A stretch of 64,000 bases of DNA, taken from Pseudomonas sp. HS6 (GTDB lineage Bacteria; Pseudomonadota; Gammaproteobacteria; Pseudomonadales; Pseudomonadaceae). The stretch is from the NCBI RefSeq assembly GCF_023375815.1, contig NZ_CP067412.1, forward strand, positions 868,001 to 932,000. The letters are read 5' to 3'. Under the pieces are notes generated by a model. The model saw only the letters and a program-made list of their open reading frames with translations. It ran no database searches and was not told the DNA's origin. A program made the position numbers and the translations under genes. This document shows, in pieces, positions 38,001 to 49,611 of the stretch (position 1 is its first letter; the number at the start of each line of letters is the position of its first letter).

Positions 38001-40110
38001 GCAGGGACGGTCGCTCAATGATGTGCCTTTGTCAGGGAACAACTTTTATTCGTCGGTGATGCAGGCCATTCCCCATGAGACTCGACAGGCACTCGGGGTC
38101 GCGCACAGTGCCGGGCTTCAGCGTGCAATTGTTCAGTACGCCAAGGATCACGTGAGTGACATCGCGGCAATCATGGCTCCCGAAGGCCAGGGCGGTCGAG
38201 TGTTCAAGCCGCCGGAGCGGATCAATGCGCGACGGTTGGGGTACTACGCCAGTGGTGAAGGGGCGATCGGTACAGCGGGTGTCAACCCGGCCTTGATGGT
38301 TCGGTTGTTGCACCTCTATCCCGAACTCAAAATGTCCAGAGCGAACAGCATTTTGCTGGAACTGATGAGCGCCGGAAAAAGCGATGCAGACATTCTTCAG
38401 TCGTTCGAATCGCTGCGAAGTGAATGGCTGCAGCTCGAGCAAACGCTGGAGGAGTGGGTCAGCGCGGGAGCAGATCTTCATCAGAGAAACAGGGTCGCGG
38501 TCAGCCTGAAAGAGAGTTGGCGAAAAAAGCCTGTCGCCCAAGACCATCCTGCTTATCGTACGCTCGAGCTGGTCAGTGCTGAGCCGTTGCCCGAGCTGTC
38601 GGCGGATCTGTCCCATGTCACCACCTTGCGTCTGCGATCACCGGGCTCCACCGACCTGCAAATGCGCAGGCTGCTGCGCAACTTTCCCGATCTGCAGTAC
38701 CTCGACCTCAGTGAAAATCGATTGATCGTCAATCCGATTGCACCTGAAAACGCCGGTCGGCTGCTTGAACTCGACCTGCGCGACAACCCGTTGTACCGGC
38801 TCGATGTGTCCGCGATGGTGCGCCTGGAAAAACTGATTCTGAAAGGCACACGGCTTCAGACGTGGCCGCAGGGTGCCGAGAGCCTGCGCAAATTGAACTG
38901 GCTGGATTTGCGTGAAACCGGGATTTCCACTTTGCCCGCCGCCGCGCTGGCCCGTGACGACCTGATGCTCAATACCAACCTGACGGACGCGCCTCTGACC
39001 GCTGACAGTCGACTGCAACTGCAAACGGCTCAGCAACGATGCGAAGTGGTCTTGAATCTGCCAGAAGGGGCTTTGGCGCGGTTTGCCCTGGAGGACGTTC
39101 CTGAGCCCGACACGCGAATATTCGAAAACGGCACGTTGCTCGCGAGCCGCTTGTTGCCTTTGCCGACGGAGCTGCCCGGCGGTGAAGCGGTAACTCGACA
39201 ATTGAACGGCTGGATTTTTTCACGTCGAACGGGGAGTGCACTTTTCGGCGGACGCTGGACCTCTTCTGAAGCGCGGCGTGACGCCGCGCTGAAAATCATC
39301 GAGTGCTGGAAAAAGGGTCGGATGCATGAAACTGGCCACGCCGCTCAGATCCTGGATCTGGTCAACATCGCCGGATTGGGAGCTTTGCCCCGGCTGTCGC
39401 CTGAGTTCGCCCACGTGCGGGAGCTGAGCTTGAGGGGGCTGGGATTGAACGGCGCTGATGTTCATGGATTTCTCTCGGCATTCACCGAGTTGCGCTCGCT
39501 GGATCTGGGTATCAACGATTTTCACCAACTGCCGCAGGCCGTTACCGCCATGGAGCGGATGGAGAGCCTGGGATTGTCGGGTAACCGATTCGACGACTTT
39601 TCAGCGCTCGCTCAGGATTTGGGTCGTCTGCCGCAACTGAAATGGCTGAAGTTGAACTACAACCGCGTGAGGGCATTCAACGGCGCGGCGTTGCGGGGTT
39701 TGCCGGCTTTGCGAAGGCTGGAGCTGAGCTTCAACGGTATGAAACAGTTCGAAGGGCCTGTCGGCGATTCACTGGAGGTACTTCACTTGAATGGCAACGA
39801 CCTGCGGCGATGGCCCGACGGTGTGCTACAGGCCGAGCGTCTCGCAACCTTGAATCTGACAGGCAATCCGATCAGGGACATTCCCGTCGAGGCTTTTGAC
39901 GGGAACCATGATCGGTTGCTGGCCGGGACACACATGTCCGGTACGTGGCGCTCTCTGTCGTCCGATAGCCTTATGAGGTTGAGGGCACACCTGAACAGGG
40001 TCCGCGGTGAAAGGGTGTTGGGAATCTCGCGGGAGGTGCTGGAGAAATGGATCGCCGACAGCCGGTGGGATGAGTTAGGTGATTCGTCCAGCAGCGAATC
40101 CGATCGCTAG
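35023..40110 (+). CDS. Giant dermonecrotic-toxin-like protein with two LRR blocks, no NEL domain
   Basis: This 1695-residue protein is distantly related to the two giant proteins at 21-31 kb. It has the same type of N-terminal region, a hydrophobic pair around 476-507 and after ~530 (SIGMFALNTVSMLIPVLGEG; LVDVAQNLALLGLTAG), and the NGAGAWRH motif at 648. The C-terminal part differs. A first LRR block lies at ~1189-1309 (LQYLDLSENRLI; LLELDLRDNPLYRLD), then a ~140-residue spacer, then a second block at ~1453-1640 (LRSLDLGINDFHQLP; LEVLHLNGNDLRRWP), ending in a short Ser/Glu-rich tail. No NEL ligase region is seen. There is no signal peptide. ATG 35023 follows ACAGGAG. Export route and target are unknown. 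Confidence 0.75.
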   Translation: MSEVSPPDATTARTEHRHITRSIHAALLEQSIPDWLTEATSQRRQAMKRTGGALPDWYRKASKQQRKHVHDSYVESFRAQTRLDKTLAGLHDIHTFAKPLLTGLLKERFNVELDVDNTFLQLIQSIRAGIRSTEIGQFEFSKMSLLQAALHNFEASECEAGAFHELSGFLIKSQEPGLLEHIRPAMTVSRFMSACRALDIGGQYQRYLKDFLYARSPEAQQLLREQFIAARKTALRAAAEQALLRKDIEPVDYTSILAIIAGALQPRQGNRRLWFCELSLMRRRLTGCLWLAIGMRHEIPEHQILYIPDDPHHPLKRYRADEVEPMFKQRFTARDGASAEDGRPTVYQRFFSRFMAYADRPYYFSQFTRDASDARFKNKSASWLARVNAWINGMSPLPNTLVDNVPAAPKINQEPEGDPFLAPVNMPFKGLGFWDDNIDPWDYLFTRHCEQMIEDARHYAVPAADVDAAARKTMLSKLLSIGMFALNTVSMLIPVLGEGMMGIMACQLLEESIEGIADWADGDRHAAKEHLVDVAQNLALLGLTAGVAKGLARVRPVDAVPAIEDLHPVTRADGETRLCKADLNGYERAVAFDPDVMPDARGQYEWQGKYYIRLAGKVYEQYYDRTLKRWRIRHPDDPQAYQPVLSHNGAGAWRHSLENPLTWNRLTLLRRMGHVSDTCSDAELLKIADISGVSDNALRKMHMDNLPPPPELAEALHLFDTDRNVAQVIEQLETGHAIDHRYLYIMPLIAELPGWPAGRTLEVFDASHLPGTSVKYGSERVRPDTPYKAPIRMTRSDILSGGLPARVLEALDESEINAMLGEAVAKNRPWRPQAFRDQIAAYAQTRRPALFESLYRDTETLDHWVDTLQRVSPGLSDFAAQDILNHADAGDLASLHATGRVPRKMLDEARWHAQRGRLTRALAGLHMEHMMPADTRRLALHTLSRLPGWTDEVRLEVREGSIAGRRLDSIGSETAALRNYVVKRGPVYQAFDEQGRSLNDVPLSGNNFYSSVMQAIPHETRQALGVAHSAGLQRAIVQYAKDHVSDIAAIMAPEGQGGRVFKPPERINARRLGYYASGEGAIGTAGVNPALMVRLLHLYPELKMSRANSILLELMSAGKSDADILQSFESLRSEWLQLEQTLEEWVSAGADLHQRNRVAVSLKESWRKKPVAQDHPAYRTLELVSAEPLPELSADLSHVTTLRLRSPGSTDLQMRRLLRNFPDLQYLDLSENRLIVNPIAPENAGRLLELDLRDNPLYRLDVSAMVRLEKLILKGTRLQTWPQGAESLRKLNWLDLRETGISTLPAAALARDDLMLNTNLTDAPLTADSRLQLQTAQQRCEVVLNLPEGALARFALEDVPEPDTRIFENGTLLASRLLPLPTELPGGEAVTRQLNGWIFSRRTGSALFGGRWTSSEARRDAALKIIECWKKGRMHETGHAAQILDLVNIAGLGALPRLSPEFAHVRELSLRGLGLNGADVHGFLSAFTELRSLDLGINDFHQLPQAVTAMERMESLGLSGNRFDDFSALAQDLGRLPQLKWLKLNYNRVRAFNGAALRGLPALRRLELSFNGMKQFEGPVGDSLEVLHLNGNDLRRWPDGVLQAERLATLNLTGNPIRDIPVEAFDGNHDRLLAGTHMSGTWRSLSSDSLMRLRAHLNRVRGERVLGISREVLEKWIADSRWDELGDSSSSESDR

Positions 40111-40126
40111 AAGTGCTGCGTCTGTG

Positions 40127-40156
40127 CCCTTGTGTCGGCTCACGCTGACACAAGGG
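40127..40156. terminator. Bidirectional terminator-like hairpin
   Basis: CCCTTGTGTC (40127-40136) pairs with GACACAAGGG (40147-40156), followed by TTTG, between the convergent giant-protein gene and metH. Confidence 0.65.
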
Positions 40157-40170
40157 TTTGCACCAGTGGA

Positions 40171-43100
40171 TCAGTTGTCGTAACCCAGGTTCGGCGCCAG
40201 CCAGCGCTCGGTCAGGCTCAGTTCCTGACCCTTGCGCGAGGTGTAGCTCTGCACCTGATCCTTGTCGACCTTGCCCACGGCGAAGTACTGCGCCTGCGGG
40301 TGGGCGAAATACCAGCCGCTGACCGCTGCCGCCGGGAACATCGCGTAGTGTTCGGTGAGGAACACGCCGCTGCGGCCGGCGCGCATTTCCTGGGCCTCAG
40401 GGTCGAGCAGGGCGAACAGGGTGGCTTTCTCGGTGTGATCCGGGCATGCCGGGTAGCCCGGGGCAGGGCGGATGCCGGAATACTGCTCTTTGATCAGCGC
40501 CTCGTTGTCGAGGGTTTCATCCTTGGCGTAACCCCAGTGTTCTTTACGTACCTGCTGGTGCAGCCACTCGGCGCAGGCCTCGGCAAGACGGTCGGCCAGC
40601 GCCTTGACCATGATCGAGTTGTAGTCGTCGCCAGCGTCCTGATAAGCCTTGGCCACTTCTTCGGCGCCGATGCCGGCGGTGGTGATGAAACCACCGACGT
40701 AGTCGGTCACTTCGCTGTCCTTCGGCGCGACGAAGTCGGCGAGGGAGAAGTTCGGTTTGCCGTCGGTCTTGATGATCTGCTGGCGCAGGTGATGCAGGCG
40801 CGCCATTGGCTTGCCGTCATCGCCGTACAGCTCGATATCGTCGTCGTGCACCTGATTGGCCGGCCAGAAGCCGAACACCGCACGGGCGCTGATCAGCTTC
40901 TCGTCGATCAGCTTGGTCAGCATCTCGCGGGCGTCCTTGTACAGCGAGGTCGCCGCTTCACCGACCACTTCGTCTTCGAGGATGCGCGGGAATTTGCCGG
41001 CCAGGTCCCAGGAGATGAAAAACGGCGTCCAGTCGATGTACTCGGCCAGAACATTGAGATCGATGTTGTCCAGCACGCGGCTGCCGGTGAACGTCGGTTT
41101 GACCGGGGTGTAAGTGGCCCAGTCGAACTGTGGTTTCTTGGCGATAGAGGCCGCGTAGCTCAGGCGCTCAGTGCGGGCGCTGCGGTTGGCAGTGCGCTCG
41201 CGGACTTCGACGTATTCTTCGCGGGTCTTCTGGACGAAACCGGCTTTCAGTTCCTTGGACAGCAATTGCGTCGCCACGCCCACGGCGCGGGAGGCGTCGG
41301 TGACGTAAACCACCGCGTCGTTGCTGTACTTCGGCTCGATCTTCACCGCCGTGTGCGCCTTGGAGGTGGTTGCGCCACCGATCATCAGCGGCAGGTGGAA
41401 GTCCTGGCGCTGCATCTCGCGGGCCACGTGGACCATCTCATCCAGCGACGGAGTGATCAGGCCGGACAGGCCGATGATGTCGCACTTCTGTTCCTTGGCC
41501 ACTTGCAGGATCTTCTCGGCCGGGACCATCACGCCGAGGTCGACGATGTCATAGCCGTTGCAACCCAGCACCACGCCGACAATGTTCTTGCCGATGTCAT
41601 GCACGTCACCTTTTACGGTCGCCATGAGGATCTTGCCCTTGGCTTCCGGCTTGTCGCCTTTTTCCAATTCGATAAACGGAATCAGGTGAGCCACGGCCTG
41701 TTTCATCACACGGGCGGATTTAACCACCTGTGGCAGGAACATTTTGCCGGCGCCGAACAGGTCGCCGACGATGTTCATGCCGGACATCAGCGGGCCTTCT
41801 ATCACTTCGATCGGGCGGGCGAAGGACTGACGGGACTCTTCGGTGTCTTCAACGATGTGGGTGGTAATGCCCTTGACCAGTGCATGTTCCAGACGCTTGT
41901 TGACGTCCCAGCTGCGCCATTCTTCGGTCTCGGCTTCCTTGACGCTGCCATCGCCCTTGTACTTGTCGGCGATGGCGAGGAGGGCGTCGGTGCCTTCCGG
42001 CGTGCGGTTGAGGATTACGTCTTCAACGGCGTCGCGCAGTTCTTGCGGGATCTGGTCGTAGATCTCCAACTGGCCGGCGTTGACGATACCCATGGTCAGG
42101 CCGGCGCGGATCGCGTACAGCAGGAACACCGAGTGGATTGCCTCGCGCACCGGGTTGTTGCCCCGGAACGAGAACGACACGTTGGACACGCCACCGGACG
42201 TCAGTGCATACGGCAGTTCGTCACGGATGTAGGCACAGGCGTTGATGAAGTCCACAGCGTAGTTGTTGTGTTCTTCGATACCGGTGGCCACGGCAAAGAT
42301 GTTCGGGTCGAAGATGATGTCTTCCGGCGGAAAGCCGACTTCGTTGACCAGGATGTCGTAGGAGCGTTTGCAGATTTCTTTCTTGCGCGCTTCGGTGTCG
42401 GCCTGGCCGGCTTCGTCGAACGCCATCACCACTACCGCGGCGCCGTAGCGTTTGCACAGCTTGGCGTGGTGGATGAACTGCTCGACGCCTTCTTTCATGC
42501 TGATCGAGTTGACGATGCCCTTGCCCTGAATGCATTTGAGGCCGGCTTCGATCACGTCCCATTTCGAGGAGTCGATCATGATCGGTACGCGGGAGATGTC
42601 CGGTTCGCCGGCAATCAGATTGAGGAAGGTCACCATGGCCTTCTTCGAATCGAGCATCCCTTCGTCCATGTTGATGTCGATCACCTGGGCGCCGGCCTCG
42701 ACCTGCTGCAGGGCGACCTCCAGGGCTTCGGTGTAGTTGTCTTCACGGATCAGGCGGGCGAATTTGGCCGAGCCGGTGATGTTGGTCCGCTCACCGACGT
42801 TGACGAACAGCGAGCTGCGGTCGATGGTGAACGGCTCCAGACCCGACAGGCGGCAGGCCTTTGGAATGTCCGGAATCTGCCGTGGCGCGTAACCGGCGAC
42901 GGCTTTGGCGATGGCTTCGATGTGGCCCGGCGTGGTGCCGCAGCAACCGCCGACGATGTTGAGGAAGCCGCTCTGGGCGAATTCTTCGATGACTTTGGCG
43001 GTTTCCACCGGCAGTTCGTCGTACTCGCCGAATTCGTTCGGCAGGCCGGCGTTCGGGTGCGCTGAAACGTGGGTGCTGGCCTTGTCCGACAGCTCTTCCA

Positions 43101-43881
43101 GGTACGGGCGCAGTTCACGGGCGCCGAGGGCGCAGTTCAGACCGACCGAAATCGGCTTGGCGTGCGCCACGGAGTTCCAGAACGCTTCGGTGGTCTGGCC
43201 CGACAGGGTGCGGCCGGAGGCGTCGGTGATGGTGCCGGAAATCATGATCGGCAGTTCGATGTGCAGTTCTTCGAACACGCCTTGCACGGCGAAGATCGCA
43301 GCCTTGGCGTTGAGGGTGTCGAAGATGGTTTCGATCAGGATCAGGTCGGCGCCGCCCTCGATCAGGCCTTTGGTGGCTTCGGTGTAGTTCTCCACCAGCT
43401 CATCGAAGGTGACGTTGCGGTAGCCCGGGTTGTTGACGTCGGGCGACAGCGAGCAGGTGCGACTCGTAGGACCGAGCACGCCGGCGACGAAACGAGGCTT
43501 GTCCGGGTTCTCGGCCGTCTTGGCGTCAGCGACCTTGCGCGCCAGTCGTGCGCCTTCTACGTTGAGTTCGTAGGCCAGCTCTTCCATGCCGTAATCGGCC
43601 ATGGAAATGCGGGTGGCGTTGAAGGTGTTGGTTTCCAGGATGTCGGCGCCGGCATCCAGGTAGGCTTTCTCGATGCCGCCGATCACGTCGGGACGGGTAA
43701 TGACCAGCAGGTCGTTGTTGCCCTTGACGTCGCTCGGCCAGTCGGCGAAACGCTTGCCGCGATAATCCTGCTCTTCGAGCTTGTAGCTCTGGATCATCGT
43801 GCCCATACCGCCATCGAGTATCAGGATGCGCTCTTTGAGGGTTTGCTTGAGAGCTTGAAGGCGGACGCTGCGATCGGACAT
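40171..43881 (-). CDS. metH: Cobalamin-dependent methionine synthase
   Basis: This 1236-residue four-module enzyme transfers methyl from methyltetrahydrofolate to homocysteine through cobalamin. The homocysteine module comes first, with zinc ligands including Cys313-Cys314 (GGCCGTTPG) and the Cys of GLNCALGA. The folate module follows ([14 protein letters not shown]). The cobalamin module carries the lower-ligand His761 in [18 protein letters not shown], and the C-terminal AdoMet reactivation module contains [15 protein letters not shown]. Length and ligand spacing match the E. coli enzyme. ATG 43881 (MSDRSVRLQ) is chosen over 43977. No riboswitch is seen upstream. It is a major user of the B12 made or taken up by the clusters at 48-59 kb. 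Confidence 0.97.
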   Translation of the reverse strand: MSDRSVRLQALKQTLKERILILDGGMGTMIQSYKLEEQDYRGKRFADWPSDVKGNNDLLVITRPDVIGGIEKAYLDAGADILETNTFNATRISMADYGMEELAYELNVEGARLARKVADAKTAENPDKPRFVAGVLGPTSRTCSLSPDVNNPGYRNVTFDELVENYTEATKGLIEGGADLILIETIFDTLNAKAAIFAVQGVFEELHIELPIMISGTITDASGRTLSGQTTEAFWNSVAHAKPISVGLNCALGARELRPYLEELSDKASTHVSAHPNAGLPNEFGEYDELPVETAKVIEEFAQSGFLNIVGGCCGTTPGHIEAIAKAVAGYAPRQIPDIPKACRLSGLEPFTIDRSSLFVNVGERTNITGSAKFARLIREDNYTEALEVALQQVEAGAQVIDINMDEGMLDSKKAMVTFLNLIAGEPDISRVPIMIDSSKWDVIEAGLKCIQGKGIVNSISMKEGVEQFIHHAKLCKRYGAAVVVMAFDEAGQADTEARKKEICKRSYDILVNEVGFPPEDIIFDPNIFAVATGIEEHNNYAVDFINACAYIRDELPYALTSGGVSNVSFSFRGNNPVREAIHSVFLLYAIRAGLTMGIVNAGQLEIYDQIPQELRDAVEDVILNRTPEGTDALLAIADKYKGDGSVKEAETEEWRSWDVNKRLEHALVKGITTHIVEDTEESRQSFARPIEVIEGPLMSGMNIVGDLFGAGKMFLPQVVKSARVMKQAVAHLIPFIELEKGDKPEAKGKILMATVKGDVHDIGKNIVGVVLGCNGYDIVDLGVMVPAEKILQVAKEQKCDIIGLSGLITPSLDEMVHVAREMQRQDFHLPLMIGGATTSKAHTAVKIEPKYSNDAVVYVTDASRAVGVATQLLSKELKAGFVQKTREEYVEVRERTANRSARTERLSYAASIAKKPQFDWATYTPVKPTFTGSRVLDNIDLNVLAEYIDWTPFFISWDLAGKFPRILEDEVVGEAATSLYKDAREMLTKLIDEKLISARAVFGFWPANQVHDDDIELYGDDGKPMARLHHLRQQIIKTDGKPNFSLADFVAPKDSEVTDYVGGFITTAGIGAEEVAKAYQDAGDDYNSIMVKALADRLAEACAEWLHQQVRKEHWGYAKDETLDNEALIKEQYSGIRPAPGYPACPDHTEKATLFALLDPEAQEMRAGRSGVFLTEHYAMFPAAAVSGWYFAHPQAQYFAVGKVDKDQVQSYTSRKGQELSLTERWLAPNLGYDN

Positions 43882-44039
43882 TGGGACTACTCGAAAAAGA
43901 CCATGACGAAGGAGCGGGATCATAACAAACCTGTGCGGATTTAGAGCATGTGGCGCTTTTGCATGAATATCGCTCATGTTGGCACGGGCGTCATAACGGT
44001 AGAATCGCGGCGTTTTTATTCAGGATCAGGATCAGGGAT

Positions 44040-46334
44040 ATGTCGTACCGCGTCGTCAGCATTTTCTTGCTGTTCTTAAGCTGGGGCGCCGCTGCGCAGC
44101 AACCCTCGATTTCGCCTTCTATTTCCTATACCCGTGATATCCAGCCGATCTTCACCGAGAAGTGCGTGGCCTGCCATGCGTGCTACGACTCCGCCTGTCA
44201 GCTGAACCTGGGCAGCGGTGAAGGCGCGGCCCGTGGCGCAAGCAAGATGCCGGTCTACGATGGCGAGCGTACTCAGGCGGCGCCGACCACGCGGCTGTTC
44301 TACGACGCATTTGGCAAACGTGCCTGGCAGCAGAAAGACTTCTATTCGGTACTCGACGCCCAGGGCAGTCAGGCCGCGCTGATGGCGCGCATGCTGGAAT
44401 TGGGGCACAAAACGCCGCTGACTCCCAACGCCAAGTTGCCGGAAGACATCGTGCTGGGGCTCAATCGCGAAAACATGTGCGCGATGCCCGCCGAGTTCGA
44501 CGGCTATGCCGGCGCCCACCCGAAAGAGGGCATGCCGCTGGCGGTGACCGGCCTGACCGATCAGCAATATCAGACGTTGCAACGCTGGCTGGCGTCCGGC
44601 GCTCCTATCGACGAGCAAGGCCTGGCGCCGAGCGCCAAGGAAGCGCTGCAGATCGTGCAGTGGGAAAACCTGCTCAACCAGCCAGGCGCGCGGGAAAGTC
44701 TGGTCGGGCGCTGGTTGTTCGAGCACTGGTTCCTGGCGCACATCTATTTCAAGGACGGCGAGCCGGGGCATTTCTTCCAGTGGGTGCGCTCGCGTACGCC
44801 GACCGGTCAGCCGATCGACCTGATCGCCACCCGCCGCCCCAATGACGATCCGGGGACCCAGGTGTATTACCGCCTGTGGCCGGTGCAGGGCGTGATCGTG
44901 CACAAGACCCACATCACCTATCCGCTGAGCGCGGCGAAGATGGCGCGGGTCAAAAGCCTGTTCTACAACGGCAACTGGCAGGTTCATGCACTGCCGGGCT
45001 ACGGGCCGCAGAGCCGGGCCAATCCGTTCGCGACCTTCGAGGCGATTCCGGCCCAGGCGCGTTATCAGTTCATGCTCGATAACGCCGAATACTTTGTGCG
45101 CACCTTTATTCGCGGTCCGGTGTGCCGTGGGCAGATTGCAACCGACGTGATCCGCGACAACTTCTGGGCACTGTTCCAGGCGCCGGAGCATGACCTGTAC
45201 ATCACCGATCCGAACTATCGCGGCCAGGCCACGCCGTTGCTGGCCATGCCGGGGCAGAACGACGACGTCGGCAGCGTCCTGAGCCTGTGGCACGACTATC
45301 GCAACAAGCGAAACCAGTACGAAGCCCTGCGCCGGGACAGCTACGCCGACCAACCGGCGCCGAGCTGGTCGACCCTGTGGGCGGGCAATGACAATGCGCT
45401 GTTGAGCATCTTCCGCCACTTTGACAGTGCTTCGGTGACCAAAGGCCTGATCGGCGAGGTGCCGCAGACCATGTGGCTGTTCGACTATCCGTTGCTTGAA
45501 CGCACCTACTACCAGTTGGCGGTCAACTTCGATGTGTTCGGCAACGTCTCCCATCAGGCGCAAACTCGCCTGTATTTCGACTTGATCCGAAATGGCGCCG
45601 AGCAGAACTTCCTGCGCCTGATGCCGGCCGACTCACGCGAGGATTACCTCGACGATTGGTATCAGAGCAGCGGCCAGTTCAAGATGTGGCTGGATTATGA
45701 ATCCATCGACGACGACAAGCCGACCGCGCTGAAACTCGACGAAAAAGACCCTAAGCACGACTTTGCCATGCAGTTGCTTGCCCGATACGGCGACCTCAAC
45801 GCACGGCCCGATCCCATCAACCGCTGCGTGGATGCCTACTGTTCGCGGCCCAACATAGACCCGGCGCTGCAAAACGCCGAACAGGCCCTGAGTCGCCTGA
45901 CGGCTCGCCCTGCAGCTGGGTTGAAGGTGATCGATCAATTGCCGGAAGCCACCATGCTGCGCATCGAAACCCGCAGCGGCAAGCGTGAGGTCTACAGCCT
46001 GCTGCGCAACCGCGCCCACAGCAACGTGGCGTTCCTGCTGGGCGAGTCGCTGCGTTATCAGCCGGGGCTCGACACCCTGACCATTTATCCGGGTGTACTC
46101 AGCAGCTACCCGAATTTCATCTTCAACATCCCGGCGGATCAGGTGCCAGCGTTTGTCGATGCCATGGAAAGCGCGAAGGATGCGCCGCAGTTCGAGAAGA
46201 TCGTCGAACGTTGGGGTATTCGCCGCAGCCATCCGCAGTTCTGGTTCTACTTCCACGATCTGAGCCAGTACATCCATGAAACCGACCCGGTGGAAGAGGG
46301 CGTGCTGGATATGAACCGGTACGAGAATCTTTGA
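44040..46334 (+). CDS. cti: Fatty acid cis/trans isomerase
   Basis: This 764-residue periplasmic protein has a signal peptide (SIFLLFLSWGAAAQQ) and a cytochrome-c-type haem site CVACH at residues 42-46, followed by CYDSACQL. Cti converts cis- to trans-unsaturated phospholipid acyl chains without lipid synthesis, stiffening the membrane under solvent or heat stress; this is typical of Pseudomonas. The frame is open upstream to 43950, but ATG 44040 gives the signal peptide and follows a CAGGGAT site. A TAGAAT -10-like sequence lies near 44001. Confidence 0.94.
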   Translation: MSYRVVSIFLLFLSWGAAAQQPSISPSISYTRDIQPIFTEKCVACHACYDSACQLNLGSGEGAARGASKMPVYDGERTQAAPTTRLFYDAFGKRAWQQKDFYSVLDAQGSQAALMARMLELGHKTPLTPNAKLPEDIVLGLNRENMCAMPAEFDGYAGAHPKEGMPLAVTGLTDQQYQTLQRWLASGAPIDEQGLAPSAKEALQIVQWENLLNQPGARESLVGRWLFEHWFLAHIYFKDGEPGHFFQWVRSRTPTGQPIDLIATRRPNDDPGTQVYYRLWPVQGVIVHKTHITYPLSAAKMARVKSLFYNGNWQVHALPGYGPQSRANPFATFEAIPAQARYQFMLDNAEYFVRTFIRGPVCRGQIATDVIRDNFWALFQAPEHDLYITDPNYRGQATPLLAMPGQNDDVGSVLSLWHDYRNKRNQYEALRRDSYADQPAPSWSTLWAGNDNALLSIFRHFDSASVTKGLIGEVPQTMWLFDYPLLERTYYQLAVNFDVFGNVSHQAQTRLYFDLIRNGAEQNFLRLMPADSREDYLDDWYQSSGQFKMWLDYESIDDDKPTALKLDEKDPKHDFAMQLLARYGDLNARPDPINRCVDAYCSRPNIDPALQNAEQALSRLTARPAAGLKVIDQLPEATMLRIETRSGKREVYSLLRNRAHSNVAFLLGESLRYQPGLDTLTIYPGVLSSYPNFIFNIPADQVPAFVDAMESAKDAPQFEKIVERWGIRRSHPQFWFYFHDLSQYIHETDPVEEGVLDMNRYENL

Positions 46335-46384
46335 TCTTTCGAGATCGGCCTGCTGTCCGAACCCTTAGGGGCACCGTAATCCAT

Positions 46385-46491
46385 TGTGGGAGCGGGCTTG
46401 CCCGCGAAGGCGTCGTCACATTCAACACTGATGGTGACTGATACTCCGCTTTCGCGGGCAAGTCGAGTCGTCGCACCGCCGCTCCCACAGG
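46385..46491. repeat. REP doublet (inverted pair)
   Basis: Two head-to-head REP units, one starting GTGGGAGCGGGCTTG and the other its complement ending GCTCCCAC, about 107 bp in all. It lies between cti and the acyltransferase gene. The same family occurs at 48278 and, inside cobN, at 55696. Confidence 0.9.
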
Positions 46492-46531
46492 TCCAGTGGT
46501 GCTCCCCAAATCCTGGACGGGAGCGCCATCG

Positions 46532-48209
<1,678 letters not shown>

Positions 48210-48225
48210 GGCGTTCGCTGCGGCA

Positions 48226-48259
48226 TAAAAAACGGCGCCCCGTGAGCGCCGTTTTTTTT
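48226..48259 (+). terminator. Rho-independent terminator of nfuA
   Basis: An A-rich tract, GC stem (ACGGCGC paired with GCGCCGT) and a run of eight T residues lie directly downstream of nfuA. Confidence 0.92.
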
Positions 48260-48277
48260 GCGTGAAATTCAAGAACC

Positions 48278-48353
48278 TTCGCGAGCAAGCTCGCTCCCAC
48301 ATTGGACCTTTGTCGTTCACAAATCCTCTGTGGGAGCGAGCTTGCTCGCGAAG
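48278..48353. repeat. REP doublet (inverted pair)
   Basis: An inverted REP pair with the variant core GTGGGAGCGAGCTTGC and its complement, 76 bp long, between the convergent nfuA and cobM. Confidence 0.9.
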
Positions 48354-48359
48354 TGGTCT

Positions 48360-49106
48360 TCAGGGGCGATACAAATGCGCATGCCCCGCGCGATACAGCG
48401 ACGACTCACTGAAATGATCGCTACCCAACACCCGTCCAACCAGAATCAACGCCGTTCGCCGAAACCCCTTGGCGGCCACTTTCCCGGCAATATCCTCCAG
48501 TGTTCCCGTCACCCAGTCCTGATCCGGCCACGTCGCCCGGTGGATCACCGCAATCGGGCAGTCCGCTCCGTAGTGCGGCAGCAACTCGGCAAGGATCTTC
48601 TGCAAATGATTGACCCCCAGATGAATCGCCATGGTCGCCCCGTGCTGCGCCAGGTTGCCCAGTTCCTCGCCGGCAGGCATCGCGGTCTTGTCCGCGTAAC
48701 GGGTCAGGATCACGCTTTGCGAAATGTCCGGCAGTGTGAGCTCGGCGCCTAATAGCGCGGCGCAAGCGGCGGTGGCCGTAACGCCGGGAATGATCTCGAA
48801 CGGGATTTCCAACTCGCGCAGATAGCGAATCTGCTCGCCGATGGCGCCATACAGGCTCGGATCGCCCGAATGCACGCGCGCCACATCCTGGCCTTTGGCG
48901 TGGGCGTCCTTGATCAGATCGATGATCTGTTCCAGGTGCAACTCGGCGCTGTTGACCACGATTTCAGCCGAATGACCGTCCAGCACTGCCGTGGGCACCA
49001 GCGAACCTGCATAGATGATCACCGGGCAGCTGCGGATCAGCCGCTGGCCTTTGACAGTGATCAATTCCGGGTCGCCGGGGCCGGCGCCGATGAAGTAAAC
49101 GGTCAT
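48360..49106 (-). CDS. cobM: Precorrin-4 C11-methyltransferase
   Basis: This 248-residue SAM-dependent tetrapyrrole methylase of the aerobic cobalamin pathway shows the family motifs TVYFIGAGPGDPELITVKG, VARVHSGDPSLYGAIGEQ and IPGVTATAACAALLGAELT. It methylates C-11 of precorrin-4. ATG 49106 is chosen; the frame is open to 49151. It is the last gene of cbtB-cbtA-cobE-cobM, with a 91-bp gap after cobE. Confidence 0.95.
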   Translation of the reverse strand: MTVYFIGAGPGDPELITVKGQRLIRSCPVIIYAGSLVPTAVLDGHSAEIVVNSAELHLEQIIDLIKDAHAKGQDVARVHSGDPSLYGAIGEQIRYLRELEIPFEIIPGVTATAACAALLGAELTLPDISQSVILTRYADKTAMPAGEELGNLAQHGATMAIHLGVNHLQKILAELLPHYGADCPIAVIHRATWPDQDWVTGTLEDIAGKVAAKGFRRTALILVGRVLGSDHFSESSLYRAGHAHLYRP

Positions 49107-49197
49107 CGTTGGATCCTGTGAAAGTAGGGCAGGTCGAGGCTTCAAGAGCACTTCAGATGAAGAATGCTCATGATCGAAAGCGGGGATTATCGGGAAT

Positions 49198-49611
49198 TTA
49201 TGCCGCGCCGGCCAATGCCAGGGTTGCCTGGGCGTATTTTTGCCGGGAAATCAGCAGTTTTGCCGGGGCCTGGATCAGTTGTTCGGCAAGCGCCAGTGCG
49301 GCACTTTCCGCCACGCCGTAGCAACCGGTGCGTTCGAAAGCGATCTGCGAATGATGACTAAGGCGTTGCTGATAACTGGCCAGCTCTTCGCTGCTGAAGT
49401 ACAGCAACGGCAGCGCCAGTTGTGCCGCCAGTTCTTGCAGTCCGGGTTCGTCGCGTTTCAGGTCGATGCTGGCCAGCGCTTTGACCGCATCGAGTTCGAT
49501 GCGATGGGCCTGCAGAGCCTGGTCGAGCAAGGCGCGCAGCGTACTGGCCGGGCAGCCGCGCTGGCAGCCCAGGCCGACCACAAAGGTCGGCGCTGCGCTG
49601 TCATCGGTCAT
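49198..49611 (-). CDS. cobE: CobE / CbiG C-terminal-domain cobalamin synthesis protein
   Basis: This 137-residue protein corresponds to the CbiG C-terminal domain alone (FVVGLGCQRGCPASTLRALLDQAL; ALASIDLKRDEPGLQELAAQL; ERTGCYGVAESAAL), which is the usual size of CobE in aerobic pathways. Its precise role in ring contraction or corrin handling is unsettled. ATG 49611 overlaps the cbtA stop by ATGA. A longer open frame up to 49884 runs inside cbtA and is not used. Confidence 0.9.
   Translation of the reverse strand: MTDDSAAPTFVVGLGCQRGCPASTLRALLDQALQAHRIELDAVKALASIDLKRDEPGLQELAAQLALPLLYFSSEELASYQQRLSHHSQIAFERTGCYGVAESAALALAEQLIQAPAKLLISRQKYAQATLALAGAA

Noticed and set aside
40132..43065. 977-codon plus-strand frame
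   Set aside because: Complete antisense shadow of metH, which has all four expected modules and ligand residues.
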